A stretch of DNA of 12,771 bases from Brachionus plicatilis (GCA_010279815.1 QEOQ01000022.1:572370-585140), one strand, 5' to 3'; numbered from the stretch's first letter, positions 1 to 10,864 are shown. Numbers and translations: made by a program. Notes: a model not told the origin generated them from the sequence alone.

Positions 1-2269
1 ATTTGAATAAATACATATTTTGCTTATTCAAAAAAAAATAACTATTTTTTTCAATTTATTGACAATGAAATATTAATACAAACAATGCAAGTCTTCAATT
101 AAAATAAAACGCCTAGTATCTACAATAAAAAATTCATGCATTTTTACTCTAAATTAGTCATTAAATATTTTATGAAAAGCTAGAAAATTATTTCCATGTA
201 AATATTAAGCACACTCGGCCTATTCTATTCTAAAATTAAAAAAAAACAGATCATGATTGATTCAACTTTTTATCATGATTTTAAAAAGAACATTAATTAT
301 TTTTTATAAATATGAATTTTATGAGTCAAATGATTTTTCTCTAATGTGACTATTTTTTCCTTATTCAAATTATAGTAAAAGGCCTATATTAGTCCTATTT
401 TTATGTCTGTCCCATTTAAAATTCTTAATCTTTCTTTAATCATTTTTCTTGTTGCCTATCACTTTTCTTAACATTATACTAACTCTTTTTTTTAATGCTT
501 AGTTTGACTTATTAAAATTGAAATACAATCGATATTAATAGGCTGATAGTTAATATAAAAACAAAGCAAACCGACCGAGTAAGGCTTAAAACAGTTTGAT
601 AAAGTTTAATCCTTTAAATGAATAAAAATAATAAATTGATACTTTGAATGCTCACAGTGAGATGTCTATATATGTTTTGTCTATTTTCGATTTTAAAATA
701 CTTATTTTTGATATATAAAAAAACTTGAGTTTATTTTTTTAAAACACTTTATTTGTTTAATTCAAAACCTAGAAATATTTGTTAAAAATATTCGCTTTTT
801 TCGTGAACATTATAAAATTTGAGAATAAATAACTACTGAATAATTTAAAAGTATTATTGTGATTTTATAAAATTTAAATAAAACTAAATTTTGATTTAAA
901 TTTAAAAAAAGATTTTAATATTATGGATATACTAAAAATATAATCCAAAGTACTTGATTGTTTAAACAAGAGAACGCATTCAATATTTAATGAGGTTGTG
1001 GACTCAAAATCTAACAGTTAAAAAAGATTAAATCTTAAAAAATAGCTGATATACTTCATAAAAAAATTTATTCTGTCCAAGTTCAAGTAAAAGTTTTATC
1101 CTAAAAAGATAAAAAGAATTAAAATAAGTTTTAAAAAAAATTAAAATAAAATAGATAAATTGAAAAAGGCAATGAAAGGCACTCGATGTTGAAGTATTTT
1201 GCGTTTTGAAATTATGTTTCTTTTGTAATTCTTTGAGTAAAAAAAACTATCTATACAATTTGCAATTATTAAATTTTAATTTTACACTTGATGTTACCAG
1301 AATTGGTGTTTTAAGCTTAGGTTAAATCAGACAATTAACAAAAATATTCTATTCTTACTCGAGAAGAAATCATTAACAGATGAATAAAAAGCTGCGAGTA
1401 AAAAAGTTGAGCAATTCTTTTCGCGAAAATTCAATAGTAGAAAGATCTTTGTAAATATTCGGTAGTTGAACCCGAATAATTTTATTTTATTGTTATTTTA
1501 CTTAGACTAATTAAAACCAATGCAGACCAAATTTCTAGTAATGGTGCCATTTTGATATTTCCTAGTTAAAATAAGTGTATTTAATGGTCAGAATAAATTA
1601 ATTTTCAAAATCACTATTTTTGTTAGAAATTGTTTTAAAAGTCTTTTAAAATTCGATTAAAATAATTTCTCTTTAAATCACAATAATCAAAAAAGACTCG
1701 AATTTAATAGTTAAATCTGGAAATAGGGCTACAATGATCAAAACAATTAGTTAACTTATTAGTTTTCTATTTTAATAAAAATTAGGTGAAAATAGTATTG
1801 AAAAATCTTGACTTAATAGTGTTTTTGAGCTTTTAATTTAACAATTGAAACTTCAATATCCATCTTATTAATTGAGTGCTTTTGGTTCGACAAAAGCTTA
1901 ACTCCAAGCGTTCTTGAATTCCAGTAAAGGCCTAAAAATCAAAGATGGAATAATAAATTTAAATTTACTTTTTATATTTGGTGTAGTAATATCCAAAAAT
2001 TTAAAGCGGCTAATAGTTAAAATGCTGATTAAAAGAACATTTATTTATTGAAATAAAAGGGTCTTTAGCATTTAGGAAGAGGGACCTATTAATGAAAAGG
2101 TTGTGTTTCGGTATTTGTTAATAAAATTAATTTAAATTCTTATTTAATTGTTAGGCCAGAAAAAATAGTTCCTTAAAAAAGTGGCATTTGAATAAAATAG
2201 AAGTATTTGTGTTGCCATTTAATTAGCCCAGTTATACAACGATGTTTTGAGGCTTTAGCTATTAAATTG
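1..2269. other. AT-rich noncoding DNA, no gene recognised
   Basis: No open frame carries a motif I recognise. The longest unbroken stretch I followed by eye, about 1176-1324 on the + strand, has no ATG and no family signature. No tRNA or rRNA is visible. Scattered A and T runs dominate. Confidence 0.7.
1878..1897. repeat. Perfect 7-bp inverted repeat with 6-nt loop
   Basis: GCTTTTG, loop GTTCGA, CAAAAGC. It is followed by TTAACT rather than a T run. The loop resembles a tRNA T-loop word, but there is no surrounding tRNA structure. Likely incidental. Confidence 0.5.
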
Positions 2270-2460
2270 ACTTATCATCTGATTCTCTCTTAATACAAGT
2301 TCATTACAACTTCATTGGCATATACGGGCTTCATATTAAACAAGAATTCTGGGATTAAGTTGAATTTAAGCCACAAATAAAGAGTGCGAATTCATTCAAA
2401 TTCATGAATACAAAATCAATATTGTTGGCCTTAATTTACGCCAAATAACTAAGCCACCAT
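2270..2460. other. G+C-richer island of unknown origin
   Basis: About 31-32% G+C against roughly 20% around it, with unusually open frames on both strands. The + strand is open from about 2267 to a stop near 2357 and then again to about 2447; the minus strand has a frame reading LYLWLKFNLIPEF. The composition resembles decayed coding sequence or an old repeat. I recognise no domain, and the open frames may only reflect fewer TAA words. Confidence 0.3.
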
Positions 2461-5177
2461 GAGCAAAATTTTTATTTTATAACCAAAAAAGTAATCTTTT
2501 CAGCTAATCCATAATTATTTTGAAAATAGATTATATTTGAATTAGAGAAGAAAAAGTTTATTTTGGTCTTAAGATTAGGGCGAAGGGAGAAGTGATTTGA
2601 TTTTTGTCTTTTTGCTCATACCTAAGTATCTAATTAGCCAGTATGGTATAATCACTATTTGACTTTTAAAAAAAATGATCCAAAGTTATTGATTTCTTAA
2701 GCATAAGAAAAGATTAATAAAACTTTTCATTCTAATCGCTTGACGTTTGAGAAATTTTCATTTTTAGCTAAAAATAATGCATTTATTTTTGTGACTTGAT
2801 TACTTTAATTTAAATAATTAATAGCACATATTGAAATTTAATTTACAAATTTGTACAAATCAAAAAGTTAAATTAATCTTCTGTTTGAAAAAAATAAAAA
2901 AATAATACAGAAAATTCTTAATTTATCTGAGTTTAAATATTCGAATAGAAATAACAAATACAGAGGATTATCTCAACAACAAATGGCACTAAATTTACTG
3001 TCAAATTAATTCATAAATCCGAAACAAAAATATTAGAAAGAAATTTGATATGGAGAAATTTTTTCTCAAAAATTTTAACTCTTAAAAAAATTAAGTCATT
3101 GAATTTGCTAATTATTGCCATTTTTTATTCGATTCAAACTAAATCAAATTTGAGGATAAAAATTGAAATTTTTCTACATTTTCTTCAATATTTTTGCTAT
3201 TCTTGTACAGAAAGGTTATTGTTGCTTTCAAATCATCTTAATATCTAGAGATAATTTGATCCAAATATTTGAAAAAGCCTACATTAAATAAATTATTGAT
3301 TTATTTACAACTTCTATAGAAAAATAAACTCATTTGCATTTGAAGCGTACACAGCTTAGTTGTTTATCAAAGCAATGAAGAACTCTTATGGAGCAAGTCT
3401 GCGTGTAGAAATAAATCAAGTCCCTTGATGTTTCCACATTCCTCATGAGCAAAAAAAATTAAAATTAAGCAAAAATGATTTGAAAAAATGATCTATTTCC
3501 TTTAACATTAAAAAAATGAGTTAGAATTAAAAAATTTTTAGCCGTGATTTAACTAGACCATTAAAACTTGATTTTAAAGACACAAACATTTCATACAAAC
3601 TCGAAATAGATATCGCTGTAACAATAAAATAAAAGAAGTGGCTAGACTGTAACTAGATAGCTTGAATTAATTTTTACTAGACTATAATGACTCGAAACAA
3701 ATTGCCCAAAGTAAACACCTTGAGAAAAAAAGTGTGTCTACTCGAACAAAGGTCTTATTTTTTTAACATTTTATTAAAAATTTTATTAACAATTATAAAT
3801 TTTTTGGGCATGAATCGATTGGATTTCGATCTAAAAAATAACTCAAAAATAATGTTCAGTAAACTTGAACGCCTGAATCGAACAAAAATAATAATTGAGT
3901 AGATCAATATCGCTCTGGCCTAGAAAATAAAATAGAAATAGCTTTTTTGAATTTCAACTCTTGGTTTTGAATAGAGTTTATGAAACTCTAAATCTTGAAC
4001 AATTTTTTTTTAAATTAATTAAAATCAACAAAAAAATCCTCTTAAGCCTTTTTCTACAAAAAATATTTAATTTTTGATTCGAAGTTTTGAAAATTCTAAG
4101 TACAAAAGCCTAAATTTCGGATAAAATTGTAGATTTAGAGAAGAAACTTGCTTATAATCCAAAATTAAAGTCTGAATTTTCTTTTTTTCAGAATAGCTCC
4201 AACTAATTGGTGTAAAATTTTTCAATTTTAAATTTAGTTTTGGCCTCATTAAAATAAGAATTTAATGTTTTAATAAAAAAAAGATAAAATTTACTATTCA
4301 TTTTACATTAAATTAAAGACGAATGTCCCAATTTGCCTAATTAGTTGAAATGCAATTTATCAATTGAGTTATTTTGTAAATAATGAGCTCAGATTAGGAT
4401 CACTTATTTTAATTTAAGCATTTGATAATCAAACCATTTAGACCTAAAAGATTTAAAAACAAATTACACTCATTCTTATATAATCAAAATTTAAAATTGA
4501 AATAATGCATAAACAAATAAAAATTTCAAACACGGCATTCAAAATAAACATCGGTACGATAATCTTTAGATAAAAACACATTTGACAGGTTCGAAATCAA
4601 ATTTGGTATTTTAAACATTTTATCTATCATTAAAAATAAAATATCTAAATAAAGATTTGAGAATATTGAGTTATTTTTATTTACATTTTCCAAAAAAAAT
4701 GGGATTGATTGTTATTTTATTTTTTTTGCTAAATTGTTTTTTAGTGGTTTAAAGTAAATAAAAATTCTGTCTAAAACTAGATCTTTTGTTTAAACTTGAC
4801 TTAAAAATTAAAATTCACTAGAAAAATTTCAATTTTTATTATAATACAATATTAATTTAATTTTGATTTTTAAATTGCGGCCACTTTTTTATTTAAATTC
4901 GACATTATTTTATCTTAGAAAAAAAATTTAAAACTTTAACTTTCAAAAAAAATTTTATCTTAAATTAGTTTTCGATAAAGTATTACATCAAGTGTCACCT
5001 GAATTCATTATTTAAGTTGTGTTTGTCTATCTCATGAATAATTTTTCGAAAAATTTGAACCAAGATTTGCTAATAAATATTTAAATTAAAAAAATGAAAT
5101 ATTCTTAGAATTTAATTGATTTTCCATGTTAAAATAGCTTAGGTAATTTGTTTCCAAACGAACGACTAAATCAGATT
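2461..5177. other. AT-rich noncoding DNA, no gene recognised
   Basis: Three short open frames of 60-71 codons (3045-3248 +, 3687-3902 +, 4067-4249 -) are lysine-, asparagine-, leucine- and phenylalanine-rich, have no recognisable motif and have base composition like the background. Frames of this length are expected by chance at about 20% G+C. A slightly G+C-richer patch at 3380-3450 shows no identifiable product. Confidence 0.7.
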
Positions 5178-5214
5178 ACTCAGCAAATACAAATACTCGG
5201 CAATGCTCGGCACA
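5178..5214. repeat. Three degenerate copies of a ten-base unit, ACTCGGCAAT-like
   Basis: ACTCAGCAAA (5178-5187), ACTCGGCAAT (5195-5204) and GCTCGGCACA (5205-5214) form a short degenerate array. CAATGCTCGG recurs at 12214-12223, and ATGCTGAGCAC lies at about 5293. The C/G-rich unit stands out in DNA this AT-rich. It might be a fragment of a dispersed repeat; no function is visible. Confidence 0.4.
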
Positions 5215-8200
5215 GAAATTATACCCTAAAACAAAATATTTTCTAATATTCATACAAAATTAATATATTCAAAATATTTATTAAAAAACATTTGATGCTG
5301 AGCACGGGATATTTGAATCGATTAAATTGCTTTATAAATCAGACTGAGCTATTGAAATAAGTTGCGCAATAAAGCCCATATTTCTACGAATAAATAAAAC
5401 AGATATTTTAAGAGTTGAGTCTTGAAATTTAGTTGTTTTAAAACATATTTCTCTTTATTCTAGACCAAAGCAAATAATTTAGAAAATTTAAATAGACTTG
5501 GAGCATTTTTTTTGGTAAACAATTTTTGCTTGAATCTAAAAGCGTTTTCAAAAACTTAAAAATTTATTATTATATTACAAAATTTATCTTGATCGTCATC
5601 GTTTTCCTTGAATTACTATTGCTTTTAATATTCTATCAACAAAATATCCAACCTAATTTCCAGGATTAAATACCAAAAATAAATGTGATTTTTTTTTATA
5701 TTATTTGTTTGCTTACACTTGTAAAAATTGAATAAAAATACGATGCTAATTATCACCAGAAAAAATGCTTTTATAAACTATTCACTTTTCTCTTGGCAAA
5801 TACTCGTTAACCCAAAAATGACTTGTCCTATGGTTTCTAAATAATATAAGTTTAGAAAATGATAAATTATGATTACCCAAGGACATATTTAATAAGTATC
5901 ACTTGATCATAAAATTAAACTTCTTTAAATTAGGTTCAATTGCCTAATTTGAATTACTAATTTCAATAATTAGAGACATTTGATTAATAAGAACTGTTAT
6001 TTTATTCTGAAAAATCAATCTCTTAATATATATATTTTTTAAATTTTATCATGTATTAACCTCGAACATAACAAAAATTGAATCAAAGGAAAAACACTTA
6101 AAAAGCTATTGAATTGAATTCACTTTGTAGAATTAAATATCTTGTTTTAGTTAAATATTATTAGCTTTTTAAAATATTAAAGATACTACTCGTTCTTATG
6201 ATTATACTTTTTTTTTATTTAATTTAAACTTATTTATATTTTTGTGTAACATTAATATTATTTGTATTGTCATTCTCCTTATGAAATCTTAATTTAAGTG
6301 AATAAAGAATTTTCTTGTAATTTATAGGAAATAATACAAAAATTTTAGCCAAATTATCAGTGGCGTACTTCAATGTTCAGTAATCGCCCGATTTATTTTT
6401 TTCATATATTTTTTTATTTATTTACCATGCCAAATAATAAATATGTATAAACAATATGCTGATGAAAAAATGCCAACCTCTGATATAAATTGCCATACAT
6501 TTTTTTTGTCCTTAAAAATAAAAATATTTAAGAAAATTTTTTTGCTAGCTTTTTTTGATTTTTCCTTAGAAAATTTTGAAAAATTCATATGATATGAAAA
6601 TAATATTTATTAAAAAACTGTTTCCCTTTGCTTAAAATAAAAGTCAACTCTTAGCAATAAGTAAAAATATCTAATATTTTATTTTATAGTAAAATTGAGG
6701 ATGTTATAAGTTGATAATAGAAAATGATTTTAAGAACAAAACATTTGACGGTCTTTATTTAATTTCAAAAATATACTAGACTTCTATTTCATTTAAAATA
6801 TTAATTAACTTCTAACTCAGAAGTTTGTCGAAATTTTTTTAGATTCGAATTGAATAGATCAAAATATATGAAATATTATGCTTTAATTGATTATTAGAGC
6901 AAAAAGATATCTTATTTTGATCTAACATAAATTTTTAAATATTTTACTCTTGACACGATCAGTTCATTTAAATTTAGAAATAAAAAACTCAAAATACTGT
7001 GTAAAACAAATACAAGGATTATAATAATTTTTTGTTAAAGATTACCGAAAAAATTCAACTCATATTTTTTAACTAAATTTAGGTTAGTTAAAAAAAATAT
7101 TGATCATTTTTGGTTATAGTAAATTCTGAGCTGAGAAATCATTAAAAAAACTTGGTATTTGTAAGCTCTATACGCTGAGAAAGTAAATAAAAAAAATTAT
7201 AAAAACTAACAATATTTTAAAAACGATTTTATTTTAATTGAAATATATCAAATTACATGATATGATCCCTTGAATTAATTAAGATCGAAAAATGCTATCG
7301 CCTTCATATCAATTTGATTCCTCGAAAAAAAAAAGTTCCAAAAAGAAACAATAAGTAATTTTTGTGTTTCTTTTTACAAATTTTCATTTTTTTCTTCGTA
7401 GTATTAATCTGAAAAATTAAAATGATTTTTTTATTTGCTCTTTTACTATTTTTATCACGTTTAACATTTTTCACTTGAAAAACTCTAAATCCTTAGTACT
7501 TAGTCGATCATTAAAACAGAGTTCGATACAAACAATTGGAAAAATAATTTTAATGGAATGTTTTTGTCAACTAGATGATATTTTTTGAAATTAAGAAGAA
7601 GAATAATATATTTACTCATTCTAATACTTAATGAATTCGAATCATAATAGAACACAAGATAAATATTTACTCGGTGAAATTCCACTTTAGATTGTTAACT
7701 TGCCTTCTCTTTTCTTTTTTTTCACTATTGGCTTAAAATAATCAAAACTACAAATAAACCTTAACGAGACAACTAACATATCTTTTAATTATTTCCTTTA
7801 TTGGTTTTATTTAAAAATTTATTATTTAATATATATATAGTTAAAAATGAGAATAATCATGACATAGATGTCTTTTGCCGAATTAAGCGGAATCCCTAAA
7901 CAAATCTTAATTTGGCTATTTTAAAAGATTTCTAAAAAGATTCAAAATAAATGTTTTGACATATAATCAAATTCGTAAAAACTAACTATTTTTTTTTATA
8001 GTTTTAAAAAGGTTAACGGCTTTAATTTTAATCTTGTTAAAAGAAATATAAAAATTAAATCACTATTCTTAATTAGATTATATAACCGAATAATAAATTC
8101 ATTAAAATTTGATTTAAATTCCAAGAAACAATCATTTATGAATAGTTAAAATTTTAAATTAATTGCAATAAAAGCCAAGAATTCATTTCGGACAACTGAA

Positions 8201-8220
8201 TCATTGAGTTTGAAAATTAG
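5215..8220. other. AT-rich noncoding DNA, no gene recognised
   Basis: Long A/T runs and short TA-repeats (near 6025 and 7830) are present. The 61-codon frame at 7500-7685 on the minus strand has no motif and background composition. I see no RNA gene, origin or mobile-element end. Confidence 0.7.
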
Positions 8221-8265
8221 TGCTATATTATTTTCTAGGAATGCTATATTATTGGTCTCTAGGAA
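8221..8265. repeat. Tandem duplication, two units of 21 and 24 nt
   Basis: Unit one (8221-8241) and unit two (8242-8265) both begin TGCTATATTATT and end TCTAGGAA, differing by a three-base insertion and adjacent changes. This is a local slippage-type duplication with no coding context. Confidence 0.8.
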
Positions 8266-9121
8266 ATTTTTATCCGGTAGTCTGACAGTTAGAATAAAAA
8301 ATTGATTCTTTAATGTACAAGCAATTAAATTAATTTATAATCGAAAGACTTGTTTTTTCATACAATCATCCTTAAAATTAATAGTTATTAATGCATTGCA
8401 ATTAACTAGTTTTATTAATTTCTTTATAAGCTGCAAATTAAATCATTATTCTTTTTCAAAATTGAACTCTATTTTTTTATAAAATTAAATTAAAATTATT
8501 TTCGAATAAAGATAAAATTTTTAAAAGCTTAAATTTTGTTAGTTTTAAAGATATTAATTAATAAGTCTGAATACTATTTTTTATAAAAATATCTTTAATT
8601 ACTATTTGAATAATGTATCAAACTAGTATTTGAAGCAAGAAAAACCTTCTTTTTAAAATTTGAGAATTATAAGATATTTTTAAATTTTCTGTTTGCTTTT
8701 TTACTTTTTAATTTTTGTTTAAATTTGAACTTTAAATTTTTATATTATTTTTAATCTAAAGAGATAAAAGTAAACTAATCTTAATTTTAATTTTTCAATG
8801 TTTGGCTACATCTAAAGTTAGCGTCTATCACGGACCTCCATTACTTTGTAAAAAAATAAAAAGAAATAGAAACTAGAAACAAAAAAAATAGAAACAAAGT
8901 AAATTTTTTTTCTCTTGATTTTATTTTATTATAATTTACAGTCACAAAAAGATAATTTTCTTTAAAAAAATAAAAAATATTGATAAATTCTGATTATGTT
9001 ATCATTAGCATCAGTTTGATAGCGATTTTCTCTACTTAATTCAATGAACTCCCAGATGAGACTCTTCTTGTCGCTTCGTGCCTCAAATCATGATCAAGCT
9101 CAAATTCAAGAAGTTTTTTTC
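8266..9121. other. AT-rich noncoding DNA, no gene recognised
   Basis: Mostly A/T runs. A small mixed-composition patch at 8805-8850 and the stretch 9001-9110 are less AT-rich. On the minus strand, 9100-9050 reads LDHDLRHEATRRVSSG in one open frame, possibly a further scrap of the neighbouring reverse transcriptase relic, but this is too weak to call. Confidence 0.5.
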
Positions 9122-9143
9122 TGTCTCAAATTTGTCTCAAATT
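9122..9143. repeat. Tandem 11-nt direct repeat TGTCTCAAATT x2, with related CTCAAAT copies nearby
   Basis: Two exact 11-nt copies lie at 9122-9132 and 9133-9143. Related CTCAAAT words occur just upstream at about 9083 and 9101, giving four spaced copies in 60 bases. They lie directly next to the decayed reverse transcriptase segment and may have arisen by slippage after it died. Confidence 0.75.
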
Positions 9144-9147
9144 TCAT

Positions 9148-9405
9148 TATTCTGTTGATAAAATTAGTTTTGATCTTTGCTATTCGTAGCTCAACTTTAG
9201 TGTAGAACCTTGAGGAATAGGGTCGTTCTTGTCTTTTTTTGAATTCTAAACAAACCATTTATGATACTTGATTCAATAGTTAATAGTGTTTTGACTTGAG
9301 TCTTATTAATTATAAGGTTGCCAAAACCCTAGTTCAGCATAGGCCGTACAAATGTGCTGTATTAACAAAGCTTCACTTTTTTTGACATTAAATCTGACGT
9401 TATTT
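9148..9405 (-). pseudogene. Decayed C-terminal segment of a non-LTR reverse transcriptase
   Basis: On the minus strand, 9376-9332 reads VKLC, stop, YSTFVRPMLN, stop, GFGN. This resembles the 'LYKSFVRPILEYG..VW' segment that follows the reverse transcriptase thumb in LINE polyproteins. It continues in the same frame as KTQVKTLLTIESS (compare '..K....LE..Q'). After a frame change, VELRIAKIKTNFINRI at about 9195-9148 resembles the family's following 'L..LR....K..F..RI'. At least two stops and one frameshift break it. The interval 9301-9400 is 34% G+C, well above background. Identification is by motif pattern only. It could be part of the same old element as the relic at 11161-11885 or an independent insertion. 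Confidence 0.35.
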
Positions 9406-10308
9406 CAAATTACTTTAGACTTGGTTAATAAAATAATATTTTATAAAATAATGAAATAAGTGGATATCCATTTTAAATTATATTTAATAAAAAGATATAT
9501 TTTTCTAGTCCTAAAATAATTTAAGCAAAATCATTTTAAACAAGCAATAACAAAATACATAATTAAATTTGAGTTGCTTACAATCAAAAAAATTAGATTG
9601 TAAAATATCAAATAAAACGATAAATGCGTGATTTAGTTTATTTTAATAAGGCTAAATTAGTATATAATCATTAATTAATTTTAAACATTAAATTAATAAT
9701 TTAAATTTTTTTTCTATAAATTGTTCTATTCCTTTATAAAAAAATTATAAAAAAGCTTTATTCAAAAAAAAATTGTTTTATTTTTTAAATTAATTCTAAA
9801 TTATTATTATTTAATTTTTAAAACATTAATAGTATATTTATGAAAAACATAAAAATTTGCATTAAATTACTCAGAAAAAGTAATGAAAATCTAAAATCAT
9901 TATCATTTAAATATTTTTCAATATTTATTTTTTTCCATATTCACATTAATTTTGGTAGAATCTAGCAAATGTGGAATTTTTTTCGTTAGTATGCTTTTAA
10001 TTTTACCATTTATTTTTTTTTTTGTTAAATTAGTTTTATTTTTGATAGATTTCATGGGTTAAGACAAATTTTAGCTCTCACTATTCAAATCAGTTTTTAA
10101 AAAAAGAGACTGTCTATTTATTTTATTCAACTTAAAGAGAGAATTGGATATTTGGAAAAATTTAAAGCTTAAGTTTAGGTACACATCTGATTAAAAATAA
10201 AGATAAATTTGAACTTGTGTAGATAAATTATTAAAATTTCTAAAAACTTACAACGTATTCAATATTTCATTTTTGAACAACTTAAACGTCATCTAAATGT
10301 TAAATATT
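9406..10308. other. AT-rich intergenic DNA upstream of SEC61G
   Basis: Extremely AT-rich, especially 9660-9840. No open frame or RNA gene is recognised. Regulatory elements for SEC61G may lie in its last few hundred bases, but none is identifiable by eye. Confidence 0.6.
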
Positions 10309-10349
10309 TCTTTTCGGATACTCTCTAGATTCTTTTATTTTCTACATAC
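10309..10349 (+). promoter_or_regulatory. Pyrimidine-rich stretch upstream of SEC61G, possible start-site region
   Basis: About 100-140 nt before the ATG, the sequence changes from A/T runs to a mixed C/T-rich stretch (TTCTTTTCGGATACTCTCTA and following bases), ending just before the possible GTAAAC donor at 10350. Pyrimidine-rich initiators are common at translation- and secretion-related housekeeping genes. I see no convincing TATA box at a fixed distance, which is hard to judge in DNA this AT-rich. If the 5'-UTR intron is real, this would be the untranslated first exon. Weak inference. Confidence 0.25.
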
Positions 10350-10410
10350 GTAAACACTTTTTGTGTTAGATTTTGATTTAAATTTGAGAGAATTTAAAAA
10401 AAAATATATT

Positions 10411-10425
10411 ATTTTTATTTTAAAG
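10411..10425 (+). promoter_or_regulatory. Candidate 3' splice site in the SEC61G 5' leader
   Basis: A T-rich tract ending in TTTTAAAG lies 22 nt before the SEC61G ATG and closely resembles the acceptor of the confirmed-by-frame intron (TTTTAAG at 10708). It could be the acceptor of a 5'-UTR intron: a GTAAAC donor at 10350 would give a 76-nt intron. It could instead be a trans-splice acceptor for a spliced leader, as is common in rotifers, nematodes and some other animals. A chance TTTAAAG is possible in such AT-rich DNA. Confidence 0.45.
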
Positions 10426-10447
10426 ACAATTTTCATAAAATACAATA

Positions 10448-10718
10448 ATGGACCAAGTAAACAAATTTGTAGAACCAGGCCGTCAATTTTTCAAAGACTC
10501 GTACCGTCTGGTCAAAAAATGCACCAAGCCAGATCGCAAAGAGTTTAAAAAAATTGCTTTTGCAACTGCCATTGGTTTTGCCATCATGGGCTTCATTGGT
10601 TTTTTTGTTAAATTAATCCACATCCCAATTAACAACATCATTGTGTAAGTTTTAAAATATTTGAAAGAAATTAAAAAAATTTATTTTTTAAATTAATTTT
10701 ATTTTAAGCGGTTCATAA
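10448..10718 (+). CDS. SEC61G: Protein transport protein Sec61 subunit gamma, two exons: join(10448..10644, 10709..10718)
   Basis: This encodes the small tail-anchored subunit of the heterotrimeric Sec61 translocon (alpha, beta, gamma), which moves nascent proteins into or across the ER membrane. It is the eukaryotic equivalent of SecE. Exon 1 starts [18 protein letters not shown] and carries the family hallmark [10 protein letters not shown] at about residues 24-33. A single hydrophobic helix follows at about residues 36-60 ([15 protein letters not shown]) and then the conserved tail [12 protein letters not shown]. Read without splicing, the frame stops right after that V. A GTAAGT donor at 10645 and a TTTTAAG acceptor ending at 10708 remove 64 nt, join GT+C into a valine codon and add Gly-Ser-stop. 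This gives the usual 68 residues and the usual IIVGS-type end. The ATG has A at -3 and G at +4. The exon is about 37% G+C against roughly 20% around it. The assignment is very secure; the splice is inferred from sequence only. Confidence 0.97.
10645..10708 (+). other. SEC61G: Intron of SEC61G (phase 2, GT-AG, 64 nt)
   Basis: The donor is GTAAGT, a perfect extended consensus, and the acceptor is a T-rich tract ending in TTTTAAG. Removing the intron restores the conserved Gly-Ser carboxyl end of the protein. It interrupts the codon for valine 66 after its second base. The small size is typical of compact-intron invertebrates. Its presence also argues that this copy is the original gene rather than a retrocopy. 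Confidence 0.93.
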
Positions 10719-10785
10719 ATCGAATCTAATCAAAACGATCATTTATAGGAAAAAGGAACATAAAGAAACCCCTTTTTTGAATGAA

Positions 10786-10791
10786 AATAAA
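10786..10791 (+). terminator. Polyadenylation signal AATAAA, proximal, SEC61G
   Basis: An exact AATAAA begins 68 nt after the SEC61G stop codon and is followed within about 30 nt by a T/GT-rich stretch (TTTGTCT). The position fits a short 3' UTR. AATAAA is frequent by chance at this composition, so the assignment rests on position. Confidence 0.5.
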
Positions 10792-10858
10792 AAGATTATT
10801 TTATAAAATTTGTCTAAATTTATTTTAAAATTTTAAATTCTGTCATTTTGTTGCGTTT

Positions 10859-10864
10859 AATAAA
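10859..10864 (+). terminator. Polyadenylation signal AATAAA, distal alternative, SEC61G
   Basis: A second exact AATAAA lies 141 nt after the stop, preceded by a T/G-rich stretch (CATTTTGTTGCGTTT) and followed by CTTGTT. It could be the main or an alternative 3' end. Sequence alone does not decide between the two. Confidence 0.4.

Noticed and set aside
3045..3248. 67-codon + strand open frame
   Set aside because: No motif, AT-driven residue use and no splice or start context; frames of this size are expected by chance here.
3687..3902. 71-codon + strand open frame
   Set aside because: Lysine/asparagine/leucine-rich with background composition and no recognisable domain.
4067..4249. 60-codon minus-strand open frame
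   Set aside because: Background composition and no family resemblance.
4586..4606. GGTTCGAAATC resembling a tRNA T-loop
   Set aside because: The flanks do not pair into a T stem and no acceptor, D or anticodon arms can be placed around it.
7500..7685. 61-codon minus-strand open frame
   Set aside because: Background composition and no family resemblance.
9190..9230. Minus-strand DPIPQGSTL, like the reverse transcriptase PQGS motif
   Set aside because: It lies downstream of the FVRPMLN block, the wrong order for motif B, and is in a different frame with no matching flanks; probably chance.
213..9345. Apparent excess of the hexamers GGCCTA (six copies on either strand, e.g. 217, 381, 1929) and ACTCGG (four copies, e.g. 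213, 5195, 7669)
   Set aside because: After allowing for the many possible hexamers, the excess is marginal, and the copies share no common flanking sequence or position.
10363..10548. 61-codon + strand open frame overlapping the SEC61G start
   Set aside because: It lies in another frame over the SEC61G leader and exon; the SEC61G frame matches a known protein end to end.
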